Source: Slackia sp. ZJ119
GTDB lineage: Bacteria; Actinomycetota; Coriobacteriia; Coriobacteriales; Eggerthellaceae
DNA: 64,000 nt
Assembly: GCF_011039175.1 (NCBI RefSeq)
Contig: NZ_JAAKEN010000001.1
Coordinates: 342,787 to 406,786 of the forward strand
Reading direction: 5' to 3'
Shown here: positions 8,949 through 16,802 of the stretch, piece by piece
Numbering within the stretch: position 1 is the first letter of the stretch
How the letters are laid out: each line of letters opens with the position of its first letter
Made by a program: the position numbers and the translations under genes
The notes under the pieces: generated by a model
The model's input: the letters and a program-made list of their open reading frames with translations, nothing else
Database searches by the model: none
What the model was told of the DNA's origin: nothing

Positions 8949-8967
8949 TGGACTCGGAAAGGAAGCG

Positions 8968-9723
8968 ATGGGAGCCGCAAAAACAGGAGCGCGGAAAGCG
9001 AAGGGGACGGGCGGCGCGAAGGTGCCTCGCCGCCGCGCCCGCACCGACGAGCAGAAGCAAAGCCGCCTCGCCGACATTCTGGACGCGGCCGAGCGCTTGC
9101 TCGACGACCACGCCTATCGCGACATCACGATGACCATGCTCGCCGAAGACGTGGGCTATTCGCGCACGAACCTGGCTCATTACGTGGCCTCGAAAGAGGA
9201 GATCTTCCTGCTTTTGTACGTCCGCTCGCTGCAGAGCCTCTTTGGCGACGTGCGTGCGCTTTTCGAGAATCGCCTGGTGAAAGCAGCAGAACCGCCCAAG
9301 CCGACCGATCTGGCGAAGGCGGCGGAGCTGCTTGCTCCCGTCGTCGCCAAGCATGCCGATTTCGGGCGCATCGGGGCGCTGCTTGCCGGCATCGTCGAGA
9401 CGAACGTGACGCCAGGGCGGCTCGTCGCGTGCAAGGCGACCGTCGTCGATCTGCTGCAGAGGGGGTCGGACCTGCTGGCCGGCGCGGGGCTGTTGCCTTC
9501 GCCGGCGTGCGCTTCGGAGTTTCTGCTCGGCCTGTCCTGCTATGCGTCGGGCCTGTATCCTGCGGCGCATCCGCTGCCCATCCAAGTTGAAGCCTCGCAG
9601 GCGGCGGGCTATCCGCGGCAAGACTACGAGCAGGCGCTGCAGAGATACCTCGAAGTGCAGCTTGCCGGCTATTGGGCGCTTGAGGCCGCGGCGCAAGGTC
9701 GGGTCGAGGGAGGCGCCGGCTGA
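8968..9723 (+). CDS. TetR/AcrR-family transcriptional regulator
   Basis: A 251-residue regulator. After a basic tail the helix-turn-helix lies at residues ~30-75 (ILDAAERLLDDHAYRDITM, then VGYSRTNLAHYVASKEEIF). The rest is a divergent ligand-binding and dimer domain. The start at 8968 has AAGGAAG upstream; a longer frame back to 8893 would run through the operators. It is divergent from the Fe-S aldo/keto reductase and most likely represses both genes through the two AGTTGC operators. The inducer is unknown. Confidence 0.9.
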   Translation: MGAAKTGARKAKGTGGAKVPRRRARTDEQKQSRLADILDAAERLLDDHAYRDITMTMLAEDVGYSRTNLAHYVASKEEIFLLLYVRSLQSLFGDVRALFENRLVKAAEPPKPTDLAKAAELLAPVVAKHADFGRIGALLAGIVETNVTPGRLVACKATVVDLLQRGSDLLAGAGLLPSPACASEFLLGLSCYASGLYPAAHPLPIQVEASQAAGYPRQDYEQALQRYLEVQLAGYWALEAAAQGRVEGGAG

Positions 9724-9807
9724 TCTTGCCGGCTTCGGGTCGGGGGGCGGCGCCAGGCGGCACGATGCAAGCATATGTTGTCGAGCGAGCGGGAAGGGAG
9801 GACCTGC

Positions 9808-10854
9808 ATGAAAACCGATGAGCGTCCGGTGCTCGAGACCGAGCGGCTGGTGCTTCGGCCTTGGAAGACCGCAGACGCCGACGAGCTGTTTCGTCTGGCG
9901 AGTGATCCGAACGTGGGGCCGATTGCGGGATGGCCGGCGCACGAAAGCGCTGATGAGAGCCGCATGATCATCGAAACGGTGCTCGGTGCGCCTGAGACCT
10001 ATGCCGTGGTGCTGCGCGAGGCGGCCGCTTTGGTCGGATCGGTGGGGCTGCTGTTCGGCGATGCGGGCACCGTGCCGCTTGCGCCTGGCGAGGCCGAGGT
10101 GGGGTATTGGGCGGGCGTGCCGTTTTGGGGCCGCGGGCTCATTCCCGAGGCCGTTCGCGAGATCGAGCGCCACGCCTTTTGCGATCTGGGGCTTGCGCGT
10201 CTGTGGTGCGCGTGCGCCGTCGAAAACGCGAAGTCGGTGCGCGTGCAGGAGAAATGCGGCTTTTCGCACTGCCGCACCGAGCGCGACGTGGTCGTGCGGC
10301 TCACGGGCGAGGTGCACGATGAGCGGGTGTCCGTTCTTTCGCGCGACGACTGGGCGGCTTCGGCTGATGCGGGCGAGCTGCGCCGGCTGCTTCGGCGTGA
10401 AGGCCGCATGGCGGTTACGGCAGCGGGTGGGCGGTCAAAACGCCTGGTCAGCGAGGTGTTCGAAGTTTGGCATGCATCGGTGCGGGCCACGCACGACTTC
10501 CTGGGCGAGGACGACGTGGCACGCATTGCCGACTACGTTCCCGACGCGTTCCGCACGGTGGAGACGTTGCTGCTGGCACGCGGCAGCGCAGGAGAGCTGC
10601 TGGGGTTTGCCGGCGTCAGCGGCGACGATCTCGAGATGCTGTTCGTCCGCCCGGAAAGCCGCGGCGCGGGCGTAGGCAAAGCGCTTTTGCGCATCGCCGT
10701 TGAAGGGTATGGCGTCACGCGGCTCGACGTGAACGAGCAAAACAGCCAGGCGCGGGGTTTTTACGAGCACGCCGGGTTCGTCGCGGTCGGCCGGTCGGAA
10801 ACGGACGCCGCCGCCCCTTTCCCGATCGTGCACCTGGCGCTTGAGCAGGCATAA
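9808..10854 (+). CDS. Tandem GNAT acetyltransferase (RimJ/RimL-like plus YjaB-like domains)
   Basis: A 348-residue fusion. The N-terminal domain (~1-175) is RimJ/RimL-like: LETERLVLRPWK, GYWAGVPFWGRGLIPEA, ENAKSVRVQEKCGF. The C-terminal domain (~215-348) resembles E. coli YjaB: VWHASVRATHDFL, the acetyl-CoA loop RPESRGAGVGKALL, then LDVNEQNSQARGFYEHAGF. Both acetyl-CoA loops look intact. The start at 9808 has AGGGAGG; an ATG 33 nt earlier lacks one. The targets, protein N-terminus or lysine versus a small molecule, cannot be told from sequence. Confidence 0.88.
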   Translation: MKTDERPVLETERLVLRPWKTADADELFRLASDPNVGPIAGWPAHESADESRMIIETVLGAPETYAVVLREAAALVGSVGLLFGDAGTVPLAPGEAEVGYWAGVPFWGRGLIPEAVREIERHAFCDLGLARLWCACAVENAKSVRVQEKCGFSHCRTERDVVVRLTGEVHDERVSVLSRDDWAASADAGELRRLLRREGRMAVTAAGGRSKRLVSEVFEVWHASVRATHDFLGEDDVARIADYVPDAFRTVETLLLARGSAGELLGFAGVSGDDLEMLFVRPESRGAGVGKALLRIAVEGYGVTRLDVNEQNSQARGFYEHAGFVAVGRSETDAAAPFPIVHLALEQA

Positions 10855-11695
10855 GCGGATGTCAGGAGGGGGCCTGTGCGCGGCATGGCTTCCGGGGAGG
10901 GCTGGAGGCCTTGCGGCCTGCCGGCAGCGTCGAGGGCGCCGATGCTGCGAGGCTGGCTCCTGCCGGCGTGAGGTTCCCCCGCCCTCGTCCCGCCTATCTA
11001 ATGTGTAGGAATTGTGTGTTGGAGATTCTGCGAGAGGATTTCGGGCGGTCGCGCATCAATTTTTGATTATTCCCAGTTGGGAATAATCAAAAATGAAGCA
11101 TATCTGCGGTAGTTTTCTGCGAAAAAGGGGAGGGCGGTGCCGAAAGAGGGGTTCGGAATGCGCATTTTTGCCTCGGAAGGCTGGATTTTGCACGAAATGA
11201 TGCGAAGCGGTGTCAAATAGGCAGGAAAAATCTCCAGTACACAGATTCTTCACATGAACCAGCGCCAATCGCAAGGGTCGGCCCCTCTTGCCGCCGATGC
11301 GCGTCGGCTATACTTCGAAAAACCTTGACTGTCCCGGAATCCGGCCTCATGGCGCCTTGCCTGCGCCGTCCGGCTCGCTCCAGCACCTCGCCGCCTGACC
11401 GGCGCCGGTCGAATCGACGCCGACGTGCCGGTGCAGCAAAGGCGTGAAGGGTGCAGGCGCACCGCCGGGCGCGGGATGCTGCAGGGCGGGGGCGCATCGC
11501 CCTGACGAGCCGCTCGGGTGGAAGGCGCGCCAGGCGTGCGCGGCCTTCGTCTGCGGCGGGCGTTTCGCGTGTTCGGCGTCCGCGCGAGGGCGGTTTTTCG
11601 CGGCAACGGGGGCGTTTGGGCAAAAAAGTTGCTGAAAACGCTTGCTCGTCACGCGACGTCACATAGTACAAACGGCTCCGAGGAGGTGAAACGCC
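10855..11695. other. Intergenic region with family-I repeat; no supportable gene
   Basis: It holds family-I repeat copy A (11001-11255) and its conserved 3' flank ending CGTCGGCTATAC at ~11304-11315. A short stretch after that (to ~11360) resembles the DNA around the start of the glycosylase gene downstream of copy C. Bases 11360-11640 are GC-rich with no coding signal that I trust. A ribosome-binding site for the MerR gene lies at 11680-11686. Confidence 0.5.
11001..11255 (+). repeat. Family-I MITE-like repeat, copy A
   Basis: A 255-bp element with imperfect terminal inverted repeats (left end contains GAATTGTGTGTTGGAGATT by similarity to TIR-L; right end AAAATCTCCAGTACACA). The interior dyad around 11065-11090 reads TTATTCCCAGTTGGGAATAA. 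Two CGAAA-purine-GGGG boxes follow. Close copies lie at 14170, 25106, 35921 and 58776. Confidence 0.8.
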
Positions 11696-12502
11696 GTGTC
11701 CGAAAACAACACCTACACGACAGGAGAGCTGGCGTCGACCTGCGGCGTCACCGTGCGGACCGTGCAGTATTACGACACGAAGGGGCTGCTTGCGCCGTCG
11801 GGCTACTCGGAAGGCGGCCGGCGGCTCTATACCGAAGACGATGCGGATCGGCTGCGCTTCATCGTGATGCTCAAGTCGCTCGGGCTGGGCCTTGCGCAGA
11901 TTCGCGGCGTGTTGGACAGCGCGAATCGGGAGGCTATCTTGCGGACGCTGCTGGACGAGCAGGCCTTGCGGCTGGAAGACGAGGTCGCGGTCCGAAAAGA
12001 GCAGCTGGCGGCCATTGCGCTTTTGCGGTCCGACTTGCAGCGGTTCGGCGTGGTGACGGCGGTGACCGAATCGGACGTGGCGACCGGTATGGAAGATCGA
12101 AAGGCCGAGCGACGATGTCGGGCGGCGATGCTCGTGGTCGGGGCGGCGATGGATGCGGCGTGGATCGGGGCGCTTGTGTACGGCATCGTGTCGGGCGTGT
12201 GGTGGCCGTTCCCGATTGCGCTGGGAGCGGTCGCAGCGGCAGCGGCGTGGGCGGTTGTGCGGATCGACGCCCACGTGACGTACCGCTGCCCGGCGTGCGG
12301 ATGCGAGTTTCGGCCGGTGATACGCGAGTTTTTCTTCGCGCGTCACACGAAGTTCACCCGCAGGCTTACGTGTCCTTGCTGCGGCGTGAAGGACTGGGGC
12401 GTCGAGAGGTATCACGCCGCCAGGCTTGCCATACGCCCCGGCGAACGTCTGCCCGGGAAGGGCGTCGGAGGCCTGGACGAAAGCCAGGGGAGCGCTGACT
12501 GA
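11696..12502 (+). CDS. MerR-family regulator with membrane segments and a Zn-ribbon-like tail
   Basis: A 268-residue protein starting with GTG after a strong GAGGAGG site. The MerR winged helix covers residues ~6-75 (YTTGELASTCGVTVRTVQYY), followed by the coiled-coil dimer helix to ~115. Residues ~143-188 hold two hydrophobic segments, and the C-terminus has CPACGCEF and CPCCGV, a four-cysteine ribbon. A MerR regulator joined to membrane segments and a ribbon is unusual and suggests a membrane-tethered sensor. No target gene is evident; the CPBP protease follows 415 bp later. Confidence 0.85.
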   Translation: MSENNTYTTGELASTCGVTVRTVQYYDTKGLLAPSGYSEGGRRLYTEDDADRLRFIVMLKSLGLGLAQIRGVLDSANREAILRTLLDEQALRLEDEVAVRKEQLAAIALLRSDLQRFGVVTAVTESDVATGMEDRKAERRCRAAMLVVGAAMDAAWIGALVYGIVSGVWWPFPIALGAVAAAAAWAVVRIDAHVTYRCPACGCEFRPVIREFFFARHTKFTRRLTCPCCGVKDWGVERYHAARLAIRPGERLPGKGVGGLDESQGSAD

Positions 12503-12648
12503 TTCCGCCAGCCCTGACCTCGGGGCGGCCGTGCGTAAGCGGCGAAGGCCCTTGCGGGGATGCATGCCTTGCGGGGGGCGCTGGGAGCTTCTGCGCGTGC
12601 GGGGAAGGCTTTTGGTTGGCGTCATCGCTCTCGATTGCTTCTGCGAAA

Positions 12649-12892
12649 GTGAAGATTTTGTGTGTTGGAGATATTTGGCACGATTTCTCGGGGATTCCGC
12701 ATCATTTTGCCGCTCGACCGTGCCTCTTGGAAGCGGAATTAGGTATATATACATCAAAAGTGCGTCCAAAGTAACATTACTGAAAGTATAAAAGCGCTTG
12801 TTTCGGCCATTTCACCCCGTTTTTCGCCGAAAAAGATGCAAAGACGGCCAAAAAATGCCTTAGAAATCTCTAGCACATAATTTCTACACATA
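12649..12892 (-). repeat. Family-I MITE-like repeat, copy B (inverted, diverged)
   Basis: A 244-bp copy in the opposite orientation. Its left end (GTGTGTTGGAGATA near 12659) matches the inverse of the usual right terminus; its right end (AAATCTCTAGCACATAATTT near 12864) matches the inverse of the usual left terminus. Read on the minus strand it keeps CAAAATGATGCG near the end, but the central dyad is lost. It lies in the MerR to CPBP gap, which holds no other feature that I can support. Confidence 0.6.
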
Positions 12893-12917
12893 AAAATGCC
12901 GACGATTGGAGGAAAGC

Positions 12918-14024
12918 ATGCATACGAACCCGTCTTGTCCCGCTGCGGGCGCCCAAACGCCCCCTGGGCCCTCTAGCGGCCCCGGAAGTCCCGCCGCCCC
13001 CGCTTCGACCGCCCTCGGAACCTCTGCCGCAGGTGCTCCAACGCCCCCCGGAGCTCCTGCCGCCCCGCCTGCTGGCCCTCGTTCGTTCAGGGCGACTCTT
13101 GCGCGACACCGCGCCGCCACGTACTGCGTCGTCACCTTCGCGCTGACCTGGGCGTACTTCTTCGCTGTGGTCTATCCTCTGGCGCTTCCACTTGCTGCGG
13201 CCGGCGAGGCGCCCCTCTCGTCTACCCCCGTTGTGCTGGCTGTGGGCGTTGCCATGTTCTTCCCCGCGATCAGCGTCGTCGTGGTGCGTCTGGCTACCGG
13301 CGAGGGCTTCCGCCGCGCCTGGATCGTCCCGCGCGACTTCCGCCGCACCTGGCGCTACTACGTCATCGGCTGGTTTGCCCCCATGGTGCTCATTGCTGTT
13401 GGCGCTGTGGTGTTTTTCCTGGTCAACCCCGGTGTTTTCGACCCCTCTATGCCGGGGTTCGTCGCGACTGCCACCGCCCGGATGCAAGACGCGGGAATTG
13501 CGCCTCCCTCTGCAAGCGAGCTGCAGGCTGTCGGTTACGCCCAGCTTGCGCTGCAGCTGGTGGGGCCGCTGCTCAACAGCGTCGCGTGCTTCGGCGAGGA
13601 GTGGGGCTGGCGCGGGTATCTGCTGCCGCACGCCCTCGAGCGCGTCTCGCCCGTGAAAGCCGCCCTTGGCATCGGCGTCGTTTGGGGCTTGTGGCACGCG
13701 CCCATCACGGTGCTCGGGCACAATTTCGGTCTGGGGTATCCTGGTTGGCCGGTGGTCGGCATCCTTGCGATGTGTTGCTTCTGTACGGCGCTGAGCTGCC
13801 TTTTCACGTGGCTGACGCTGCGATCGGGCAGCTGTTTGCCAGCCGTTTTCGCGCACGGGGCCGTCAACGCCTGCGGCGCGGGGCCGGCGCTGTTCATGGC
13901 AACGGCGGCGAATCCGTTCGTCGGTCCGGCGCCGACGGGCATCGTGGGCGGCATCGGGTTTGTCGCGGCGGCGGCGCTGTGCGTCGTGTCGCTGCGCCGA
14001 CATCCCGGCAAGCCGGTGGAATGA
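12918..14024 (+). CDS. CPBP-family intramembrane metalloprotease
   Basis: A 368-residue membrane protein. Residues 1-~55 are a Pro/Ala/Gly-rich cytosolic tail. About eight hydrophobic segments follow. The CPBP motifs are present: EEWGWRGYLLP (EExxxR), WGLWHAPI with the first metal-binding His, and FAHGAVNA with the second. CPBP proteases cleave CAAX-like or bacteriocin-type substrates or confer self-immunity; the role here is unknown. The start at 12918 has GGAGGA at 12908-12913, just inside the repeat-B boundary. Confidence 0.88.
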   Translation: MHTNPSCPAAGAQTPPGPSSGPGSPAAPASTALGTSAAGAPTPPGAPAAPPAGPRSFRATLARHRAATYCVVTFALTWAYFFAVVYPLALPLAAAGEAPLSSTPVVLAVGVAMFFPAISVVVVRLATGEGFRRAWIVPRDFRRTWRYYVIGWFAPMVLIAVGAVVFFLVNPGVFDPSMPGFVATATARMQDAGIAPPSASELQAVGYAQLALQLVGPLLNSVACFGEEWGWRGYLLPHALERVSPVKAALGIGVVWGLWHAPITVLGHNFGLGYPGWPVVGILAMCCFCTALSCLFTWLTLRSGSCLPAVFAHGAVNACGAGPALFMATAANPFVGPAPTGIVGGIGFVAAAALCVVSLRRHPGKPVE

Positions 14025-14169
14025 TGCCTGCGGGGCAAGGCTGCATCCGGTGCGGGGCCGCGCCCGGTGAGCCGCATCTGGAGCGAGGCCGCCGCCTACT
14101 GCGAGAGTCTGCATCCGCTGGCCGTGGACTCCAGCGGCGCAAGGTTCCCCCGCTTCCGCCCCCCGGCGA

Positions 14170-14424
14170 TATGTAGAAATTGTGTAGTGGAGATTTATCG
14201 GGCGGAATTCAGGGGTTCAAGCATCAATTCGGTATTCTCCTCAATTGGAGATAGTTAAAAATGTGGTACATATGCGGTAGTTTTCTGCGAAAGGGGGGAG
14301 CGCAGCGTCGAAAAAGGGGTCGAGAGTGCGCATTTTTGCCTCAGAATGCCGTTTTTTGCACTAAAAAGATGCGAAGCGGTGCGAAATCGGCAAGAAAAAT
14401 CTCCAACACACATATTCTTCACAC
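14170..14424 (+). repeat. Family-I MITE-like repeat, copy C
   Basis: A 255-bp copy. TIR-L contains ATTGTGTAGTGGAGATTT and TIR-R contains AAATCTCCAACACACATA. The central dyad is TATTCTCCTCAATTGGAGATA, diverged on both arms relative to copies A and D. Confidence 0.85.
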
Positions 14425-14534
14425 AGGCAAGCGGCATCCACGCAAGCAGGCGCCGCTCACACGAACAAGCGCCCTTCGCAAGAACAAGCGCCCATCGCAA
14501 GGATCGACCCCTCTTTCCGCCGTCGCGCGTCGGC

Positions 14535-14540
14535 TATAAT
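14535..14540 (+). promoter_or_regulatory. -10 element in the repeat's 3' flank
   Basis: Perfect TATAAT 43 bp upstream of the glycosylase ATG, in a flank (CGTCGGCTATA) shared with repeat copy A. No convincing -35 at 16-18 bp. Confidence 0.45.
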
Positions 14541-14582
14541 CAGCATCCTCCCGAAAACCCCGACTCTCCGGAGCGCGACCCT

Positions 14583-15236
14583 ATGACGTCCTTGCCCGCA
14601 ACGCCCGACTCGCCTCGGTGTCCCGCCGACCTCGGACAACAGCCTGCCGGCCCTGGCCAGCCGGCTTGCGTGTGCGGGATGCTCGCCGCTGACCAGCGCA
14701 AATCGGCCGACGCCGCGCATTTCGAGGCGGCGCCCTCGCAGCCGGCTCGCGTGCGCCACCCCATTCGCCCGGTGTTCGACGCCAGGTCGCGCGTGCTGCT
14801 GCTCGGCACGATGCCTTCGCCCGCATCGCGCCAGGTCGGCTTTTACTACGGACATCCGCGCAACCGCTTCTGGACCGTGCTTGCCCGCCTGTTCGACGAG
14901 CCCGTTCCCGCAACGGTCGACGCCCGCCGCGACCTGGCGCTTCGCCGCGGCATCGCGCTGTGGGACGTGCTGGCCGAATGCACGATCCGCGGAGCCAGCG
15001 ACGCGTCTATCAGCGAGTGCGTTCCGAACGACATCGCAGGCCTGCTGAAGAAAGCCCCGATAGAGGCCGTGTTTTGCACGGGCTCGAAAGCGGCGCAGCT
15101 CTATAGTCGCTATTGCGAACCAAGTACCGAATTAGAAGCCGTGCGCCTGCCGTCGACCAGTCCGGCAAATGCAAGCGCCTCGCTGGAAGACCTCGTGGAA
15201 GCCTACCGCTGCATCCTGCCGTATTGCCGTGGCTGA
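14583..15236 (+). CDS. DNA-deoxyinosine (hypoxanthine) glycosylase, uracil-DNA-glycosylase superfamily
   Basis: A 217-residue protein. The catalytic fold starts near residue 60 (HPIRPVFDARSRVLLLGTMP) and continues with GFYYGHPRNRFWTVL, WDVLAECTIRGASD and PSTSPANASAS. This is the pattern of the hypoxanthine-DNA glycosylase branch, which removes deaminated adenine. The first ~58 residues are a Pro/Cys-rich extension not expected for the family, and the DNA there is similar to sequence after repeat copy A, so the true start could lie further in. The ribosome-binding site at the annotated start is weak. Confidence 0.8.
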   Translation: MTSLPATPDSPRCPADLGQQPAGPGQPACVCGMLAADQRKSADAAHFEAAPSQPARVRHPIRPVFDARSRVLLLGTMPSPASRQVGFYYGHPRNRFWTVLARLFDEPVPATVDARRDLALRRGIALWDVLAECTIRGASDASISECVPNDIAGLLKKAPIEAVFCTGSKAAQLYSRYCEPSTELEAVRLPSTSPANASASLEDLVEAYRCILPYCRG

Positions 15237-15409
15237 AAGCAGTCCCAGGTCAGCGCGTGGCAAGGCCCGCTCGGCCGCCCGGCCCGTCGTGCGAGCGGCC
15301 TTTGCGCGTTCTGCGTCCATCGGCGTGCGGGGCGCGTGGATGCCCTTGTGCGTCTTGGCGGCGCGTCGCAGCTGTCGTCCGCTGCGTCCCGAGACGTCGT
15401 CCGCTGCCG

Positions 15410-16348
15410 TTATGCCAGGTCAACCTGCGAGCGAGCGAACAGCGCAGCTCCCAAAGCGCCGGCGCGATTGCCCTGGCGGGCCGCCTCGATGGGCGTGTCG
15501 CGACAGGCGGGGCAGGCGTGTTTGCGGAAGACGTCGCGCGTGGCGGGCAGAAACGCCTCGGCGCTGCCCGCCAGGCCGCCGCCGATGAGAAACACGTCCG
15601 GGTCAATGACGCACGCGATGGTGGCAAGCGCCTGCCCCAATCGTCTCGCCAGTTCGACAACAGCCTCCTGGGCAGGGACGTTGCCGTTCTCCGCCGCAAG
15701 AAAGACCGAATAGGCGTCCGAGTCGTGCATCGGCTCGGGGAAAAGCGGCGTGCCGTCCGCAGCCGCCCGTTCGCGGGCCAGACGCACGAGCCCGCGTGCC
15801 GAGGCGTACTGCTCCAGACATCCGCGCGATCCGCAGCCGCAGAGGTGCCCGTCGGCTTCCACGGTGATATGCCCGACCTCGCCGGCCGCGCCCCGCGCCC
15901 CTGGCACCACGCGCCCGTCGACCACGATGCCCGCGCCAACCCCCGTGCCCAGCGTCACCAGCACGAGCGATCGCGGCGCATCGCCTTTCGGCAGCAGCTG
16001 TTGTTCGCCGAAGGCGGCGGCGCTTGCGTCGTTCAAGGCGAACGTGGGGCAGCGGAGCTCGCGCGTGAGCGCGTCGCGCAGAAGGTCCAGGTCAAGTGCG
16101 ATGTTCGGTGCCATGCGAAGCACGCCGGCCCCATCGACCGCCCCCGCGACGGCCAGCCCGACGCCGGCGACGCCGCCCGCCTGCTCCATCCCCAGGCCGA
16201 CGCGCAGGTCGCGGACGAACGTGCGCACTTCGTCTTCCGAAGTCAACGGGGGAGTGGGCACGCTGGTCCACGCGTGCTCCGCGCCGTCGGCAGAAAGCAC
16301 GACCGCCTTGGTCGCCGTGCCGCCCAGATCGATGCCGATGTATTGCAT
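15410..16348 (-). CDS. ROK-family sugar kinase (glucokinase/N-acetylmannosamine-kinase-like)
   Basis: A 312-residue kinase from MQYIGIDLGGTATKA. It has the phosphate-1 loop DLGGT, the ROK signature around LVTLGTGVGAGIVVDG, the catalytic Asp in LNDASAAA, and the zinc site CGCGSRGCLEQYAS. It phosphorylates a hexose or N-acyl hexosamine with ATP. An alternative ATG at 16408 would add 20 residues; a TATAAT sits 8 nt upstream of that ATG, so either a leaderless longer protein or a 60-nt leader is possible. The specific sugar is unknown; no sugar-pathway genes are adjacent. Confidence 0.9.
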   Translation of the reverse strand: MQYIGIDLGGTATKAVVLSADGAEHAWTSVPTPPLTSEDEVRTFVRDLRVGLGMEQAGGVAGVGLAVAGAVDGAGVLRMAPNIALDLDLLRDALTRELRCPTFALNDASAAAFGEQQLLPKGDAPRSLVLVTLGTGVGAGIVVDGRVVPGARGAAGEVGHITVEADGHLCGCGSRGCLEQYASARGLVRLARERAAADGTPLFPEPMHDSDAYSVFLAAENGNVPAQEAVVELARRLGQALATIACVIDPDVFLIGGGLAGSAEAFLPATRDVFRKHACPACRDTPIEAARQGNRAGALGAALFARSQVDLA

Positions 16349-16415
16349 GTTGGCATCATGTTTGCGGGCAGGCGAAGCAGAAAGCGGAATGTGAGAGAAG
16401 GCATTCATGCCCGCC

Positions 16416-16444
16416 ATTATATCGGCAGCAGGTGCAGCGGTCGA
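16416..16444 (-). promoter_or_regulatory. Promoter of the ROK kinase gene
   Basis: On the minus strand TCGACC (16444-16439), 17-bp spacer, TATAAT (16421-16416). The predicted start coincides with an ATG at 16408, so a leaderless transcript is possible. Confidence 0.5.
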
Positions 16445-16527
16445 GAGCATGTCTTTGGCCGGTGAAGCGTGGGAGACGTTGTCCTGGGGCCATCGGACGA
16501 CGTCCGGGGCCGTGGGACGGCGCTTCC

Positions 16528-16614
16528 GCCGCGACGGCTTCGCCTCGACGCGTCGTCGCGCCGAGCCAAGGTCTCGGCGCTCCTTTGGCTTGACCTCGGC
16601 TGCGCCGTCGCGGC
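16528..16614. repeat. Family-II structured repeat, copy 1
   Basis: Outer arms GCCGCGACGG (16528-16537) and CCGTCGCGGC (16605-16614) are perfectly complementary. Inside, GCGCCGAG (16558-16565) pairs with CTCGGCGC (16573-16580), and the loop CCAAGG can pair with the downstream CCTTTGG (16582-16588), an H-type pseudoknot layout. The rest of the 16451-16802 gap shows nothing else apart from the ribosome-binding site of the next gene. Confidence 0.7.
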
Positions 16615-16802
16615 GAAACCGCCTGCCGAAGGGTGGAGCATTCGCGCTGGCGCGGGCGCCTGACGCGGGGTGACATTCTCGCCGGCGGGGCGGCCGCGGC
16701 GGCGGGGGTTGTGGAGAAAGCGTAAAGATGGGGTGCTGCCTCGGTTGCGTCTGTGATTATGGCAGATGTATTGCATTATGAACCCACTAAGAAAGGTCTG
16801 AT

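Larger units (their letters stand above)
14025..14582. other. Intergenic region dominated by family-I copy C and its flank
   Basis: Nothing coding is supported. The 3' flank of the repeat (14426-14545) repeats CAAGCGCCCTTCGCAAG-type units and ends CGTCGGCTATAATCAGC, placing a perfect TATAAT (14535-14540) 43 bp before the glycosylase start. Confidence 0.55.
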
